From Treponema sp. (GTDB lineage: Bacteria > Spirochaetota > Spirochaetia > Treponematales > Breznakiellaceae), in assembly GCA_031266175.1 (NCBI GenBank), contig JAISBN010000037.1, positions 1-55,259 of the forward strand: a stretch of DNA of 55,259 nt. Direction: 5' to 3'. Position numbers and translations under genes: made by a program. Numbering within the stretch: position 1 is the stretch's first letter; each line of letters starts with the position of its first letter. Below, piece after piece: positions 37,201 to 47,674 of this stretch. The notes below the pieces were generated by a model that worked only from the letters and a program-made list of their open reading frames with translations, did not search any database and was not told the DNA's origin.

Positions 37201-40200
37201 TCATTGTTCGTAGGCTCCCACGTCAATCTCGCCCCCCACTTTCCGGTTCTGGGGCAGGTTAATTGATGTCGATACACGCGGATCTCCCGCATTAAACCCA
37301 TTGTCCTTTTGAAGGAAAACCGTTATATCCACCGGGGCGGAAAGGTTCCCCGTCCCCTCCGGACCGTTCCAGACAAAGAGGTTGTTCTCAAAGAGGGATC
37401 TCAAAAAGTTCCGCAAATCAGTCGTAGGATTACCACCCCAGGCGTCATCACAGCGTTTAAAGCACTGGTTAAGTAAAGCCGTAATGGCCGCCGTTTCGGA
37501 ACCGTAATCGGGATAGGCGGCGCCGCTTCCCTTGTCCTTTAAGTCGGCGCCGGGGCGGTAGTTGCCCGTAAATACAGCCCCGGTGGAGGGCAGCAAATCG
37601 TCCCAGCCGATAGGACCGGCAAGATCTGCCAGCGGCGCTTTGTCCACGCCCCCTACCAGGCTCTTGAGCCAGCTGACGTTCCCCGGCAGGTACACGCTCC
37701 TGCTGCCGCCGCCGTCAATGTCGTTTATCCGCAGCTCATGGGTATTGGGGCCAAAGCTTCCGCCTGCGCTGGCGGTAAAGGTTATTTGCCACATCTTCCG
37801 AATAGTGGTGTTGATCCAAACCGTACCGTTATAACGCCAGAGGGTTTGCGTATCCCGGTTAAAGGCCCAGTCCCTGTTTTGGAGATCCGACAGAGTATTC
37901 AGGGCCGACAGATCATCCACTTCGCCCCGGTCCCTGGCGTTTGACGGTATAGGGGGCACAACTTTTTCGGAACTTTTGGCGGTGACTACATTAACCGAGG
38001 ATCCCGCCGTCCCGTCGGAAATTCTGAAGAGCTTAAACACCTTGCCTACCGTAAGATCGCCCAGGTTCGGGCTGTCGTTCATATACAGAATCCGGCCGGG
38101 TCCGGCGCTAAACCCGCCCTGAAGTCCGGCGGAACCTATGGGCCGGTACACGGTTTTAACAATGTAGTCCGAAGCCGTATAGGTTACGGAACCTCCGTTT
38201 AGGTGGGGTCCCCCGCTTGCGTTCACCGCAAACGACGGGGATACCCCGGTAACGGTATATACCGCGGAATTCTTCCAGGACGCCGTATCCGGGGGCGGCG
38301 CGGTTGGGCTTCCCTGGACAACGCGGAAGGTGTCGCCCAGGGCAAACAGGGCCGCTTTGTCCGGCGTCATGTTCAGCGTCTGGTTCCCCGCGGAAAGCGT
38401 AACGTTACCGCCGAATCTGCCGATAATCCGTCTGCTGTTGGTTCCCGTATTGACGGTATTTCCGAAGAGCACACTGTTCCGCATCCGCAGATCCAGCATG
38501 TCATATTTGGACTGCTCGGGAACCGCGATATTCGCGCTGGAACTTGTAAGCCCCGTACCCGCCGGGCCGGTAACGGTAACGTTATTGGCGGTAACGTAGA
38601 TGCCGTTCTTGCCGTCAAACGCTTCAGGAACGGCGCCGTTGGTGATACTTATTCCCGTACCGCCTCCCCGGATAAACACGCTGTTCAAAAGCAAATTGGC
38701 CGCGCCATGGTGGAAATCATAGGAGGACCTATAGGACGCGCTGATGCCGGTACCGTTATTAATAAAACTGGCGTTGGTAACGATGCAGCCCCCAAGGGCA
38801 GTACCGCCCGGTTCCTTTTCCCCCTGGGAAACGCTAAAGACAAGACCCGTGCCGGTATTATTTTCAAAGACCACGTTGGTCAGGACCGAAGGGCCGGAAG
38901 CCGAAACCCCCGTGCCGTTGTCTTTAATCAGGGAATTGACCAGAGCCAGGCGGCTGCTGTTGCTTATGCCCCCGCCGCTGTTCCGAACCGTCAGATTCGT
39001 TCCCGTCAGGGTACCGCCGTTATTATCAATACCCCAGTTATTGTTTTCCGTTCCCGAATCGTTCAGCCCCCCGTTGTTGTTGTTCACCGTTACGTTGACC
39101 AGGTAGAGGTTCCCCGACTGGCCTATGGCCCCTCCCGCGCCGTAGGCGGTATTGTGGTGGAACGTACTTTGATAAACCCAGGTTTCCGCTGCGTTGTAGA
39201 GGCCCCCGCCGGAGGTGGCGGTATTGTACCGGAACTCGGCCCGCCGGAGCAAAACCTTGCTGCCCCCCGCGGCATAGAGCCCCGCTCCGTTGCCGCCGAC
39301 GGTCGCGTTATTTTCAAAGAGGCAGTCCAGGACGCCCGGCAGGCCGCCGGCGGCGTAAAGACCCCCGCCGTCCCCCGTGACATCGTTAAAGCCGGTGACG
39401 TCGTTGTTGTTAAAGGTTACGCTCTGTAAAACAGGATAGCTGGTTCCCTCGGTGTACATGCCGCCGCCCTTGACCGCGGTATTGTCGGAGAAAACCACGT
39501 TCCGCAGATAGGGGCTGGCGTCCGTGTTGTAGAGCCCCGCGCCGTTATTATTGTCCACCTGTTTGCCCCGGATGGTTAAGGGCCCGCCCTCTTTGGTACG
39601 CAGGCCGTCCCGGATGGTCAGGGTGTCCAGCAGGGTAACGCCGGCTCCGCCAAAAATACCCGCGCCGTCTTCCGCCGGTTTAAAGTTATAGGCCGTGGAA
39701 GTTCGCAGTTCCGGAGAACCGGCCAGGACGTTTCCGCCGGATGGGATAATACCGGCGGCCACCACCACGTGGCGGACATGGCCGCCGTTCCGCAGGGTCC
39801 CGCTTAAAATAGTCCTCAGGGCCGCGGCCTTGTCGCTGTTCCGCGATGCCCGGGCGGCCTGTACTAAAGCGGGGTTAATGTTACCTTCGGTTCCCTTAAA
39901 GCCGCCGTAGATCCGCAGGCCGGGTTTTAACACAAAGGACCGGTTTAAGTCAGAGCCGCGCTCGGTAATATCCTCCGACCACCAGCTGTCCGTAGTGGAA
40001 GCTCCCGAAGGCGGATCAAGCCGGTAGGTTCCTTCCATAACCCAGATTTCATCAAAGGAACCGGAACCGAAGGTAAATTTATTGATAACCCCCTGAAGGT
40101 TACTGGTGGCATAGGCCCAGGCGGTACCGGTCAGGGTGTCTATACTATTCCCCTCATTCTGGCCGTAGTACCCGGTGCGGCCGGCCTTCCCTTCCGGGGC

Positions 40201-42474
40201 CACATAGGCGACCCTGTCTATTTTACCGGTAACGTATTTATAGGTTGCCACCAGCTTAACCGCCTCGTTGGGCATGGGAAAGCTTCCCTCCCAGACGCCG
40301 GGGCTGAAAGGAGGGGCCGTCGCGCCCGGCAGCGCGTTAAAGGGTTCCAGCGTACGGGGAGTAACCGTTTCTTTGATAAACCAAAGCTTATCAAGCTGCC
40401 ATCCCAGTTTCGGCGTTATCCTTACCGTTACCGTAGAGCCGGGCATGGCGTTATTCACCACCCTGCTTCCCACAATGGTCTGGAACGTTCCCCGGTCACT
40501 GTTGTTAAGCCTGATCTGGTTATTGACGGGATCCGGTTCGTTAATGGCAGGATTGCCGGTAATCGAATCGCCGTTTGAAGGCGGAGCGCGCGTGTCGGTC
40601 CAGGTTTCCAGCACCTGGGCCCCGGCCCGGATAATGGTAAAGGCATAGACCCGGTCCCGCATATCCGGTTCCTTGGTGGTAATGGTAACCCCCAGCCCGC
40701 CGTTAAAATCGGTCTCCTGTTTTGCCGGGGGCCAGGCGGGATCATCCCCTACATTGTAGGTCACGCTTCCCCGCTTGGCCGGATTGGGATCCGCCGCCGC
40801 GCTGGGTACGCCGGTAAAACGCAGTCTGGTTACCTGGGTTCCCTCCACCTCCAGGGTAAAGTTGTTTACCGTTTCCAGGTCCAGGTCCGCAGATGACGGC
40901 GGAACCGGATCTTTCAGGGAAGAATAGGGGGTACTCGTCACCTGGGGCTTCCACACGCCGGATAGGCTTTTGTCGTACACAAACAGTTCTACCCAGCGGT
41001 TCGCCGCGGGCAGGGCGGGGACATAGCCTTCTATAATAATATTGACCAGCTTTGTAGGGGCCTCGGACCGGCGGACGTTCACCCAGTAGGTGATCTTTCC
41101 CCACTCGTTCCCCGCGTTAAAGCTGGGGTGGGGAGTGGCCGGCGGCCACTGGACGGTAATCCTCACGGCCCGTACCTTTTCGGGGAAGGGGAAAGTTGCC
41201 GCCCCCCCTGTTTGGGTAGCCAGGGGAACGGAGGTGTTTTCCATGGAGGAAAAAAGCTCGTATTTAACCTCCGCCCCTCCATCCCGGGGTTCAGCGCTGA
41301 CGGTAAAATTCACCGCGCCGCGGTCAAGTTCCGCCTCATAACCCGTGTTGGCCGGAAAGAAACTTCCGATCCGCCGTTCCGTCGCCGGAGCAACGTCGTC
41401 CTTCACCGACAGGTTATTCAGGTAGGCGTAGGTTTTTTCCCAGACAAGCTTAAGCTTATAATCCTGGGGATAGTACAGGTTCCCGGTTCCCGGATCCTTC
41501 ATGATCGTATGGAGGATCACGTAGGAAACCCCCTGGCCCGTCACGGCGTCGGGAACGGGGGGATCCACATACAGATACCGGGACTTCTGCGGATCCTGGT
41601 AATAATGTTCGCCGCCATAATCCCCCTGCCGGCAGCCGGTATAATCAATATCCTGGGGTACGGTTGAGTTTTCCCACTTCAGGTCCGCGGCGGTTTCGGG
41701 ATAGTAATCGGGATTTCCGGGATAAACGGTATACCGTACCAGAATATCCTGGGTTTTTACCGGTTCCAGGATCACCTTCCGGGAATAGTAGGGAATGGTT
41801 ATGGTATATTCCGTTCCCGCCGGATCAAAATACAGCAGATAGTTATTGGGATCGGGCTTCCACCCCGGATCGGCGGGATCTTCGGGACGGTAAACAGGAT
41901 TGGAAACGCCGGGCGAGGTTTCTTTGGGGATGGTGTAATCCGCGACGGTCACGGACAGGCCGCTCAACCTGGCGGGATCGGGACGGCGCATCACCAGCAC
42001 CTTATACACGCCGTCCAGCCGGTGGTCTTTATACACCCGGAAGACCACCTCTAACCGGGTCACCGCCGGGGGAAAAGGATAGCCGCCGTTTGCCGGGTAG
42101 ACCGTCACGGGCCCGCCGTCCGGAAGGATATAGCTGCATTCCCCGAATTCCACCGACGCCCCCTCTTCCGGGTGCCCGATGGGATAAATGAATTCCGCCT
42201 TTTCATGGACATAGGCGGCATAGTCCGTTACGGCGGAAGCGAAAACCGGCTTTAAGGGGTACGCCGGAGTATCGGCCAAATCTTTGTCGGTCCGGAATTC
42301 TATGGCGGTAAGCACCACCGGCCGGGCCAGGTTGTGGATCATATAGGGATTTTTACAGGCGCTGAACGCGGCGCCCAGGAAGACCGCCGCGCAGCAGAGA
42401 CCGGCCGTCAAAGCTGCCGGATAAATCTTTCCGTTTTTTCCGGAAAACTTTATATCAGAAAAACGCTTGCGCAC
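37201..42474 (-). CDS. giant surface lipoprotein, paralogue of the 32567 gene
   Basis: 1757 aa; FSACKNPYMIHNLARPVVLTAIEFRTD matches LAACKNPYIIHDLNRPVYLTGLEVRSD; shared middle (IDRVAYVAPEG... / LDNIAYVAAEA...; FDEIWVMEGTYRLDPP / FTEIWVHKGTYTPPDP) and C-terminus (KDNGFNAGDPR...IDVGAYEQ / KDNSFNKGDFR...LAIGAYEP). Confidence 0.8.
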   Translation of the reverse strand: MRKRFSDIKFSGKNGKIYPAALTAGLCCAAVFLGAAFSACKNPYMIHNLARPVVLTAIEFRTDKDLADTPAYPLKPVFASAVTDYAAYVHEKAEFIYPIGHPEEGASVEFGECSYILPDGGPVTVYPANGGYPFPPAVTRLEVVFRVYKDHRLDGVYKVLVMRRPDPARLSGLSVTVADYTIPKETSPGVSNPVYRPEDPADPGWKPDPNNYLLYFDPAGTEYTITIPYYSRKVILEPVKTQDILVRYTVYPGNPDYYPETAADLKWENSTVPQDIDYTGCRQGDYGGEHYYQDPQKSRYLYVDPPVPDAVTGQGVSYVILHTIMKDPGTGNLYYPQDYKLKLVWEKTYAYLNNLSVKDDVAPATERRIGSFFPANTGYEAELDRGAVNFTVSAEPRDGGAEVKYELFSSMENTSVPLATQTGGAATFPFPEKVRAVRITVQWPPATPHPSFNAGNEWGKITYWVNVRRSEAPTKLVNIIIEGYVPALPAANRWVELFVYDKSLSGVWKPQVTSTPYSSLKDPVPPSSADLDLETVNNFTLEVEGTQVTRLRFTGVPSAAADPNPAKRGSVTYNVGDDPAWPPAKQETDFNGGLGVTITTKEPDMRDRVYAFTIIRAGAQVLETWTDTRAPPSNGDSITGNPAINEPDPVNNQIRLNNSDRGTFQTIVGSRVVNNAMPGSTVTVRITPKLGWQLDKLWFIKETVTPRTLEPFNALPGATAPPFSPGVWEGSFPMPNEAVKLVATYKYVTGKIDRVAYVAPEGKAGRTGYYGQNEGNSIDTLTGTAWAYATSNLQGVINKFTFGSGSFDEIWVMEGTYRLDPPSGASTTDSWWSEDITERGSDLNRSFVLKPGLRIYGGFKGTEGNINPALVQAARASRNSDKAAALRTILSGTLRNGGHVRHVVVAAGIIPSGGNVLAGSPELRTSTAYNFKPAEDGAGIFGGAGVTLLDTLTIRDGLRTKEGGPLTIRGKQVDNNNGAGLYNTDASPYLRNVVFSDNTAVKGGGMYTEGTSYPVLQSVTFNNNDVTGFNDVTGDGGGLYAAGGLPGVLDCLFENNATVGGNGAGLYAAGGSKVLLRRAEFRYNTATSGGGLYNAAETWVYQSTFHHNTAYGAGGAIGQSGNLYLVNVTVNNNNGGLNDSGTENNNWGIDNNGGTLTGTNLTVRNSGGGISNSSRLALVNSLIKDNGTGVSASGPSVLTNVVFENNTGTGLVFSVSQGEKEPGGTALGGCIVTNASFINNGTGISASYRSSYDFHHGAANLLLNSVFIRGGGTGISITNGAVPEAFDGKNGIYVTANNVTVTGPAGTGLTSSSANIAVPEQSKYDMLDLRMRNSVLFGNTVNTGTNSRRIIGRFGGNVTLSAGNQTLNMTPDKAALFALGDTFRVVQGSPTAPPPDTASWKNSAVYTVTGVSPSFAVNASGGPHLNGGSVTYTASDYIVKTVYRPIGSAGLQGGFSAGPGRILYMNDSPNLGDLTVGKVFKLFRISDGTAGSSVNVVTAKSSEKVVPPIPSNARDRGEVDDLSALNTLSDLQNRDWAFNRDTQTLWRYNGTVWINTTIRKMWQITFTASAGGSFGPNTHELRINDIDGGGSRSVYLPGNVSWLKSLVGGVDKAPLADLAGPIGWDDLLPSTGAVFTGNYRPGADLKDKGSGAAYPDYGSETAAITALLNQCFKRCDDAWGGNPTTDLRNFLRSLFENNLFVWNGPEGTGNLSAPVDITVFLQKDNGFNAGDPRVSTSINLPQNRKVGGEIDVGAYEQ

Positions 42475-42660
42475 ACCTTACCCCGCAAGAATCATTATTT
42501 GAGATATCATATATAACACTATCGTCAAATCTAAAAAAAAACTAGGTTTTTCTTGCTATAATATTTTTTATTGTTCTATGCCGGAAGCGCCGGTACTCTG
42601 CAAGATATTTATTTTCCCAAAGAGAGTTTTTATCAAAGGCCTTTCAGAGTTTTGGCAGAG

Positions 42661-45315
42661 TCACCTGTTTCCGCTTTTTTTAAAGGCGAGTCCCTGATCT
42701 TTGTCCCCGGCTTTATCCACGGAAACCGTATCCCCCTCCCCGATCTTTCCGGCGATGATCGCCTTGGCCAGGGGGTTTTCCAGTTCCGCCTGGATAGTCC
42801 GCTTGAGGGGCCTGGCCCCAAAGAGGGGATCGTAACCCCGATTTGCCAGGTACGCTTTGGCTCCGGCCGTCAGCCGCAGGGTGATCTTCCGCTCGGCCAG
42901 CCGGGCCGCCAGCCGGGTCAGCTGGATCTCCACAATTTTGCCGATCTCTTCCTTACCCAGCCGGTTAAAAATCACCGTCTCGTCAATCCGGTTAAGGAAC
43001 TCCGGGCGGAAACTCTGCTTTAGCAGTTCCAGCAGGGCGGCCCTTAGCTCTTCCTGTCTTTTTGCACCCAGGATCAAATCGGAACCAAGATTGCTGGTCA
43101 TGATGATGATCACGTTCTTAAAGTCCACCACCCTTCCCTGCCCGTCGGTCAGCCGGCCGTCGTCAAGAATTTGCAGGAACACGTTAAACACTTCCGCATG
43201 GGCCTTTTCGATTTCATCGAAAAGGATCACGCCGTAGGGCCGGCGGCGGACCGCTTCGGTCAGCTGGCCCCCCTGCTCGTAGCCCACATAGCCCGGGGGC
43301 GCGCCGATAAGCCGGCTTACCGAGTGTTTCTCCCCGTACTCGCTCATGTCGATCCGGGTCAGGGCCTTTTCGTCGTTAAACAAAAAGTCCGCCAGGGTTT
43401 TTGCCAGCTCCGTCTTGCCCACGCCGGTGGGGCCCAGAAAGAGGAAGCTTCCCAGAGGCCTGGCGGCGTCGGAAAGCCCCGCCTTGTTCCGCCGGATCGC
43501 GTCCGCCACCGCCGCCACCGCGGGGCTCTGGCCCACCACCCGCTGTTCCAGAACTTTTTCAAGCTCCAGGTACTTTTGCAGTTCCCCCGTCAGCATCTTC
43601 GACACGGGGATTCCCGTCCAGACGCTTACCACCTGGGCGATGTCTTCCTCGCTCACCTCTTCCCGGAGCAGCGGCATCTTCAGGGATTTCCCGGACGGAA
43701 CGGCGCTTCCCGGCGCTTCCCCTTCGGAAGCGTCCCGGGCGGAGCGTTTTTTCTCCATCTGGTCCGTCAGGAGTTTAAGCTTTTTCCGGGCTTCGGGAAT
43801 TTTGCCGTGTTTAACCTCCGCGGCTTTGGACAGGTTCCCCTCCCGTTCCCAGCGGGTTTCCTCTATCCTAAGTTCCTCTATTTGCTGCTTGATCTCCCGG
43901 ATGCTCTGGATGTCTTTCTTTTCACCCTCCCAGCGGGCTTTCATCGCGTCCCGTTCCGCGGTGATGTCGGCGATTTCCTTTTCCAGTTTCACCAGTCTGT
44001 CCCTGGACGCGGGGTCCTCTTCCCGGGCCAGGGCCTGCTTTTCTATGGAAAGCTGCAGCAGCTTCCGCTCCAGTTTGTCCAGTTCCGTGGGCCGGGAATC
44101 CAGTTCCATTTTAAGGCGGCTTGCCGCTTCGTCCACCAAGTCGATGGCCTTGTCGGGAAGGAAACGGCTGGTGATATACCGGTCCGACAGAGTGGCCGCG
44201 GCCACCAGGGCCTCGTCCTTGATCCGCACACCGTGGTGTACCTCGTACCGCTCCTGGAGGCCCCGGAGTATGGCGATGGTGTCCTCCACGCTGGGCTCGG
44301 AGGTATAGATCTGCTGAAAGCGCCGTTCCAGCGCGGCGTCCTTTTCGATATGTTTGCGGTATTCGTCCAGGGTCGTGGCTCCGATACAGCGCAGTTCCCC
44401 CCGGGCCAGGGCGGGCTTGAGCAGGTTGCTCGCGTCGGTGGCCCCCTCGGCGGCCCCGGCCCCCACCAGGGTATGGAGCTCGTCGATAAAGAGGATGATC
44501 TTCCCGTCGGCGGCCTGGACTTCGTGGATCACCGCCTTGAGCCGTTCCTCGAACTCTCCCCGGAACTTTGCCCCCGCCACCAGGGCTCCCAGATCGAGGG
44601 CCAGGAGCTTTTTCCCCTTAAGGCCCTCCGGCACGTCCCCGGCAACGATACGCCGGGCCAGGCCCTCGGCGATGGCGGTTTTCCCGACCCCCGGCTCGCC
44701 GATCAGCACGGGGTTGTTTTTGGTCCTTCGGGACAGGACCTGCATAACCCGGCGGATCTCCTCGTCCCGGCCGATAACCGGATCAAGCTTTTCCTGCCGG
44801 GCCAGAGCGGTCAGGTCCCGGCAGTACTTGTCCAGTACCCGGTACTTTTCTTCCGGATTCTGGTCGGTAACCCGCTGGTTGCCCCGGACCGCCTTGAGCG
44901 CTCCCAGGATCGCCTGCTTGTTGACCCCGGCCCGCTTGAGGATATCCCCGGCCTTCCCGTCCGAGACGGCGGCGGCGATCAGGATATGCTCCGCGGAAAC
45001 ATACTCGTCCTTCAGGGCCGCGGCTTCGGCTTCGGCCTTGGCCAGGACTTTTCCGGCGGCGCTTGAAAAATAAAGCTGGGCGGCCTCCCCGTAAACCTTG
45101 GGAACCGCCGAAACCAGCAGATCCGTTTCCTGCAAAAGCTGGGCGGGATTGGCCCCAATCCGCTCGATCACGGGCCCGACAATGCCGTCGTCCTGTTCCA
45201 GCAGGGCTTTAAGGACATGCTCGGTCTCAACCTGGGCGTGATCGTTTCTCTGGGCTATGGAAGTAGCCTCGTTCAGGGCTTCCTGGGCTTTAATTGTAAA
45301 TTTTTCATAATCCAT
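42661..45315 (-). CDS. clpB: ATP-dependent chaperone ClpB
   Basis: Clp N-domain ([17 protein letters not shown]), Walker [19 protein letters not shown] and [16 protein letters not shown], coiled-coil middle domain, [16 protein letters not shown] track extends to 45330. Confidence 0.96.
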   Translation of the reverse strand: MDYEKFTIKAQEALNEATSIAQRNDHAQVETEHVLKALLEQDDGIVGPVIERIGANPAQLLQETDLLVSAVPKVYGEAAQLYFSSAAGKVLAKAEAEAAALKDEYVSAEHILIAAAVSDGKAGDILKRAGVNKQAILGALKAVRGNQRVTDQNPEEKYRVLDKYCRDLTALARQEKLDPVIGRDEEIRRVMQVLSRRTKNNPVLIGEPGVGKTAIAEGLARRIVAGDVPEGLKGKKLLALDLGALVAGAKFRGEFEERLKAVIHEVQAADGKIILFIDELHTLVGAGAAEGATDASNLLKPALARGELRCIGATTLDEYRKHIEKDAALERRFQQIYTSEPSVEDTIAILRGLQERYEVHHGVRIKDEALVAAATLSDRYITSRFLPDKAIDLVDEAASRLKMELDSRPTELDKLERKLLQLSIEKQALAREEDPASRDRLVKLEKEIADITAERDAMKARWEGEKKDIQSIREIKQQIEELRIEETRWEREGNLSKAAEVKHGKIPEARKKLKLLTDQMEKKRSARDASEGEAPGSAVPSGKSLKMPLLREEVSEEDIAQVVSVWTGIPVSKMLTGELQKYLELEKVLEQRVVGQSPAVAAVADAIRRNKAGLSDAARPLGSFLFLGPTGVGKTELAKTLADFLFNDEKALTRIDMSEYGEKHSVSRLIGAPPGYVGYEQGGQLTEAVRRRPYGVILFDEIEKAHAEVFNVFLQILDDGRLTDGQGRVVDFKNVIIIMTSNLGSDLILGAKRQEELRAALLELLKQSFRPEFLNRIDETVIFNRLGKEEIGKIVEIQLTRLAARLAERKITLRLTAGAKAYLANRGYDPLFGARPLKRTIQAELENPLAKAIIAGKIGEGDTVSVDKAGDKDQGLAFKKSGNR

Positions 45316-45553
45316 ACGGCGGAGCTCCAAAGGCGCCGGAAACCCCGGGGGTTTCCGAAATCGCCCGCATCGTCTTGTTATAGTTATATCTGATAATTAA
45401 AAAATACAAAAAAAAAGGCTGCTATGCAAGTTTGGCGACCGGTATTCATTGGCAAACACCGTCACCCCGGGAGATATAAGGCATTTATGGCAATTTCTTT
45501 TACAGCCCGTGTCCGCCCGCGGCTACTTTCGTCAGCGAACGACCGCCCGGGAA

Positions 45554-46222
45554 TCAGCCGAAAAGCGCCGCCGCTTCCGACAGATCGGCGCAGCGCCGCC
45601 ACACGGTCTTAAGGACTTCTTCAGAAGGCTCAGCCTGATCTTTGATAAAAACCGAAGGGATTCCCGCGGCGGCCAGGGCTTTAAGGCCCGCGGGGGAATC
45701 TTCAAAACCCACACAGTCCGCCGCCTGTTCCCCCAGCCGTTCAAGGGCCAGCAGGAACACGTCCGGCGCGGGCTTGCTGGCCGGGACTTCGTCGCCGCAG
45801 GCCAGAAAGCGGAACCGGTCCAGGATGCCGGCCTTTTCCAGCTTCCACCGGGCCCGTTCCCTGTTTGCCGAAGTAGCCACCGCCAGGGGTATTCCCAGCC
45901 GCCCAAGATGATCCAGCAGGGTCAGAAGGCCCGGGCGGTGGGGAATCCCCTCCGTTTCCCCCAGCTCGGTAATCCGCCGCCGGGTCCTGTCCCAAATCTC
46001 CCGGTAGGGATAATCCCTGCCGTATTCGGCAAGGTACAGCTCTTCCGACGCGTCATCGGTAATCCCGATGGTACTGCGGAGCATTGCTTCAGAAATAGGC
46101 TGGGCCATCTCTCCGCAGACCCCGATAAAGGCCCCTATCTCAAGCCGTTCGGTGTCCAGCATCAGGCCGTCCATGTCCAGGATAACTCCCTTCGGCATAC
46201 AAGGGGTCTGCCGGCCGGTCAT
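45554..46222 (-). CDS. HAD-superfamily hydrolase (beta-phosphoglucomutase-like)
   Basis: 222 aa; VILDMDGLMLDTE, AVATSANRERARWKLEKAGI, KPAPDVFLLALERLG, CVGFEDSPAGLKALAAAGI. Confidence 0.9.
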   Translation of the reverse strand: MTGRQTPCMPKGVILDMDGLMLDTERLEIGAFIGVCGEMAQPISEAMLRSTIGITDDASEELYLAEYGRDYPYREIWDRTRRRITELGETEGIPHRPGLLTLLDHLGRLGIPLAVATSANRERARWKLEKAGILDRFRFLACGDEVPASKPAPDVFLLALERLGEQAADCVGFEDSPAGLKALAAAGIPSVFIKDQAEPSEEVLKTVWRRCADLSEAAALFG

Positions 46223-47067
46223 GCTACATAAATCTCCAAAACTTTGCGGGCCGCGGGATGCTGGAGCCGTTTAAGGGCCTTCTTTTCAATCTGCCTGATC
46301 CGTTCCTTGGTCAGGTTAAAGCGATCGCCGATTTCCTTAAGGGAAAGGGGCGCTTTGTTTCCCAGTCCGTACCGGAACCGGATAACGTCCGCTTCTTTCT
46401 TTTCCAGCTTGTTCAGGACCTGTTCAATGTCGTTATGCAGGGCCGCGTCCATGGCCAGGGCTTCCGGCGCCTGGTAATTTGAAGCTTCCACAAAATCCCC
46501 CAGGGTGGAAGAATCCCGTTCGTTGTACAGGGGATTTTCCAAGGATATCATATCCCGGGAAATACTTAAGAGATCCTCCACGTGTCCGGGCTCCAGGTCC
46601 AGAAGCCGGGCCACTTCCTTAACTTCCGATTTTCCTTCCGGCACGAAGCGCTTTGCCTTTTCAATCTGTACCAGTTCATTGGCCCTGTTCAGGGGCAGCC
46701 GGATCATCCTGGACTTTTCACAGATAGCCTTTAAAACAGCCTGCCGGATCCACCAGACGGCGTAGGAAATAAAATGATACCCCTTTTCCACGTCGTAATG
46801 CTTGATTGCGTTGAGCAGTCCCAGGTTTCCTTCGCTGATCAGGTCTTCCAGGGCTATTCCCTGTCCCTGATATTTTTTTGCCACGTTTACCACAAAGCGC
46901 AGGTTCGCGTTTGCCAATTTCTCCCGGGCGGCTTGGCTTCCCTTTGCCGCTTCCCGGGCGCAGGATTCTTCTTCTTCCCGGGTTAACAGGGGAATCCGGT
47001 TGATTTCCTTCAGATACATGGCGAGAACGTTCTCGTCGTTTCCGGTTTTCTTCTTTGTCGCGATCAA
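46219..47067 (-). CDS. sigma-70-family RNA polymerase sigma factor (group 2-like, no region 1.1)
   Basis: 282 aa; MYLKEINRIPLLTREEE, NLRFVVNVAKKYQGQGIALEDLISEGNLGLLNAIKHYDVEKGYHFISYAVWWIRQAV, region 4 LTKERIRQIEKKALKRL. Confidence 0.93.
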   Translation of the reverse strand: MIATKKKTGNDENVLAMYLKEINRIPLLTREEEESCAREAAKGSQAAREKLANANLRFVVNVAKKYQGQGIALEDLISEGNLGLLNAIKHYDVEKGYHFISYAVWWIRQAVLKAICEKSRMIRLPLNRANELVQIEKAKRFVPEGKSEVKEVARLLDLEPGHVEDLLSISRDMISLENPLYNERDSSTLGDFVEASNYQAPEALAMDAALHNDIEQVLNKLEKKEADVIRFRYGLGNKAPLSLKEIGDRFNLTKERIRQIEKKALKRLQHPAARKVLEIYVA

Positions 47068-47186
47068 TTACCTACCTCCAAATGATTTATTCTTGCCAAT
47101 AGAATAGCAAATTCCATGCCAAGAAGGGGGGATAGGGAAAAAATTCTGTAAGTCTTTATATTATAAGGAATTAGCGGTAAAAGGGA

Positions 47187-47259
47187 GTTTTTTCCCGGAC
47201 CGTGCCAGACTTTCCGCCCTTAAAGAACGGGTTCGAAATGACACAGTACGGGAAAAAAC
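47187..47259. other. 11-bp perfect inverted repeat with 51-nt spacer between groES and the sigma-factor gene
   Basis: GTTTTTTCCCG (47187-47197) and CGGGAAAAAAC (47249-47259). Confidence 0.5.
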
Positions 47260-47295
47260 GCTTATTGACGGGCCATTATGATACACCCCGGGGTG

Positions 47296-47568
47296 TTATT
47301 CGATAACCGCTACCACATCCTGCATCTTCAGGATCAGGTGTTCCACACCGTCAATTTTAATCTGGGTACCGGCATACTTATCGTACATAACCTTGTCACC
47401 GGGTTTTACGGTGATTTTTTCCTTTTCGGTACCCGGTCCCACTTCTACAATGGTACCCTGCTGGGTTTTCTCCTGGGCGGTATCGGGGATAATGATCCCT
47501 CCGGCTGTTTTGGCTTCATTCTTTTCAAGCTTCACAATAACCCGGTCTGCCAAGGGTTTAACCTTCAT
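47296..47568 (-). CDS. groES: co-chaperonin GroES
   Basis: 90 aa; VKPLADRVIVKLEKNEAKTAGGIIIPDTAQEKTQQGTIVEVGPG...VKPGDKVMYDKYAGTQIKIDG. Confidence 0.96.
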   Translation of the reverse strand: MKVKPLADRVIVKLEKNEAKTAGGIIIPDTAQEKTQQGTIVEVGPGTEKEKITVKPGDKVMYDKYAGTQIKIDGVEHLILKMQDVVAVIE

Positions 47569-47674
47569 ATAGGCCTCCTGATGAATAATAATAAATTTGG
47601 ATTGATTCTAATTTAATATAAAGAAAGCGGGCTATATCGTCAAGCCTTGGGAGAATTTTTTCGGATTCCCCCGC

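Noticed and set aside
38203-39429. 408-aa plus-strand ORF
   Set aside because: Antisense to the 1757-aa lipoprotein beta-helix region; composition artefact.
29370-42300. Repetitive Gly/Asn-coding stretches considered as CRISPR or tandem repeats
   Set aside because: No identical regularly spaced repeats; degenerate coding repeats of beta-helix domains.
43171-45066. 631-aa plus-strand ORF
   Set aside because: Antisense to clpB, which has clear AAA+ motifs; no family signal in the shadow frame.
47225-47260. tRNA-like GGGTTCGAA motif
   Set aside because: Only a T-loop-like string; no cloverleaf could be formed.
47569-47640. CIRCE/HrcA operator upstream of groES
   Set aside because: No TTAGCACTC-N9-GAGTGCTAA-like sequence seen.
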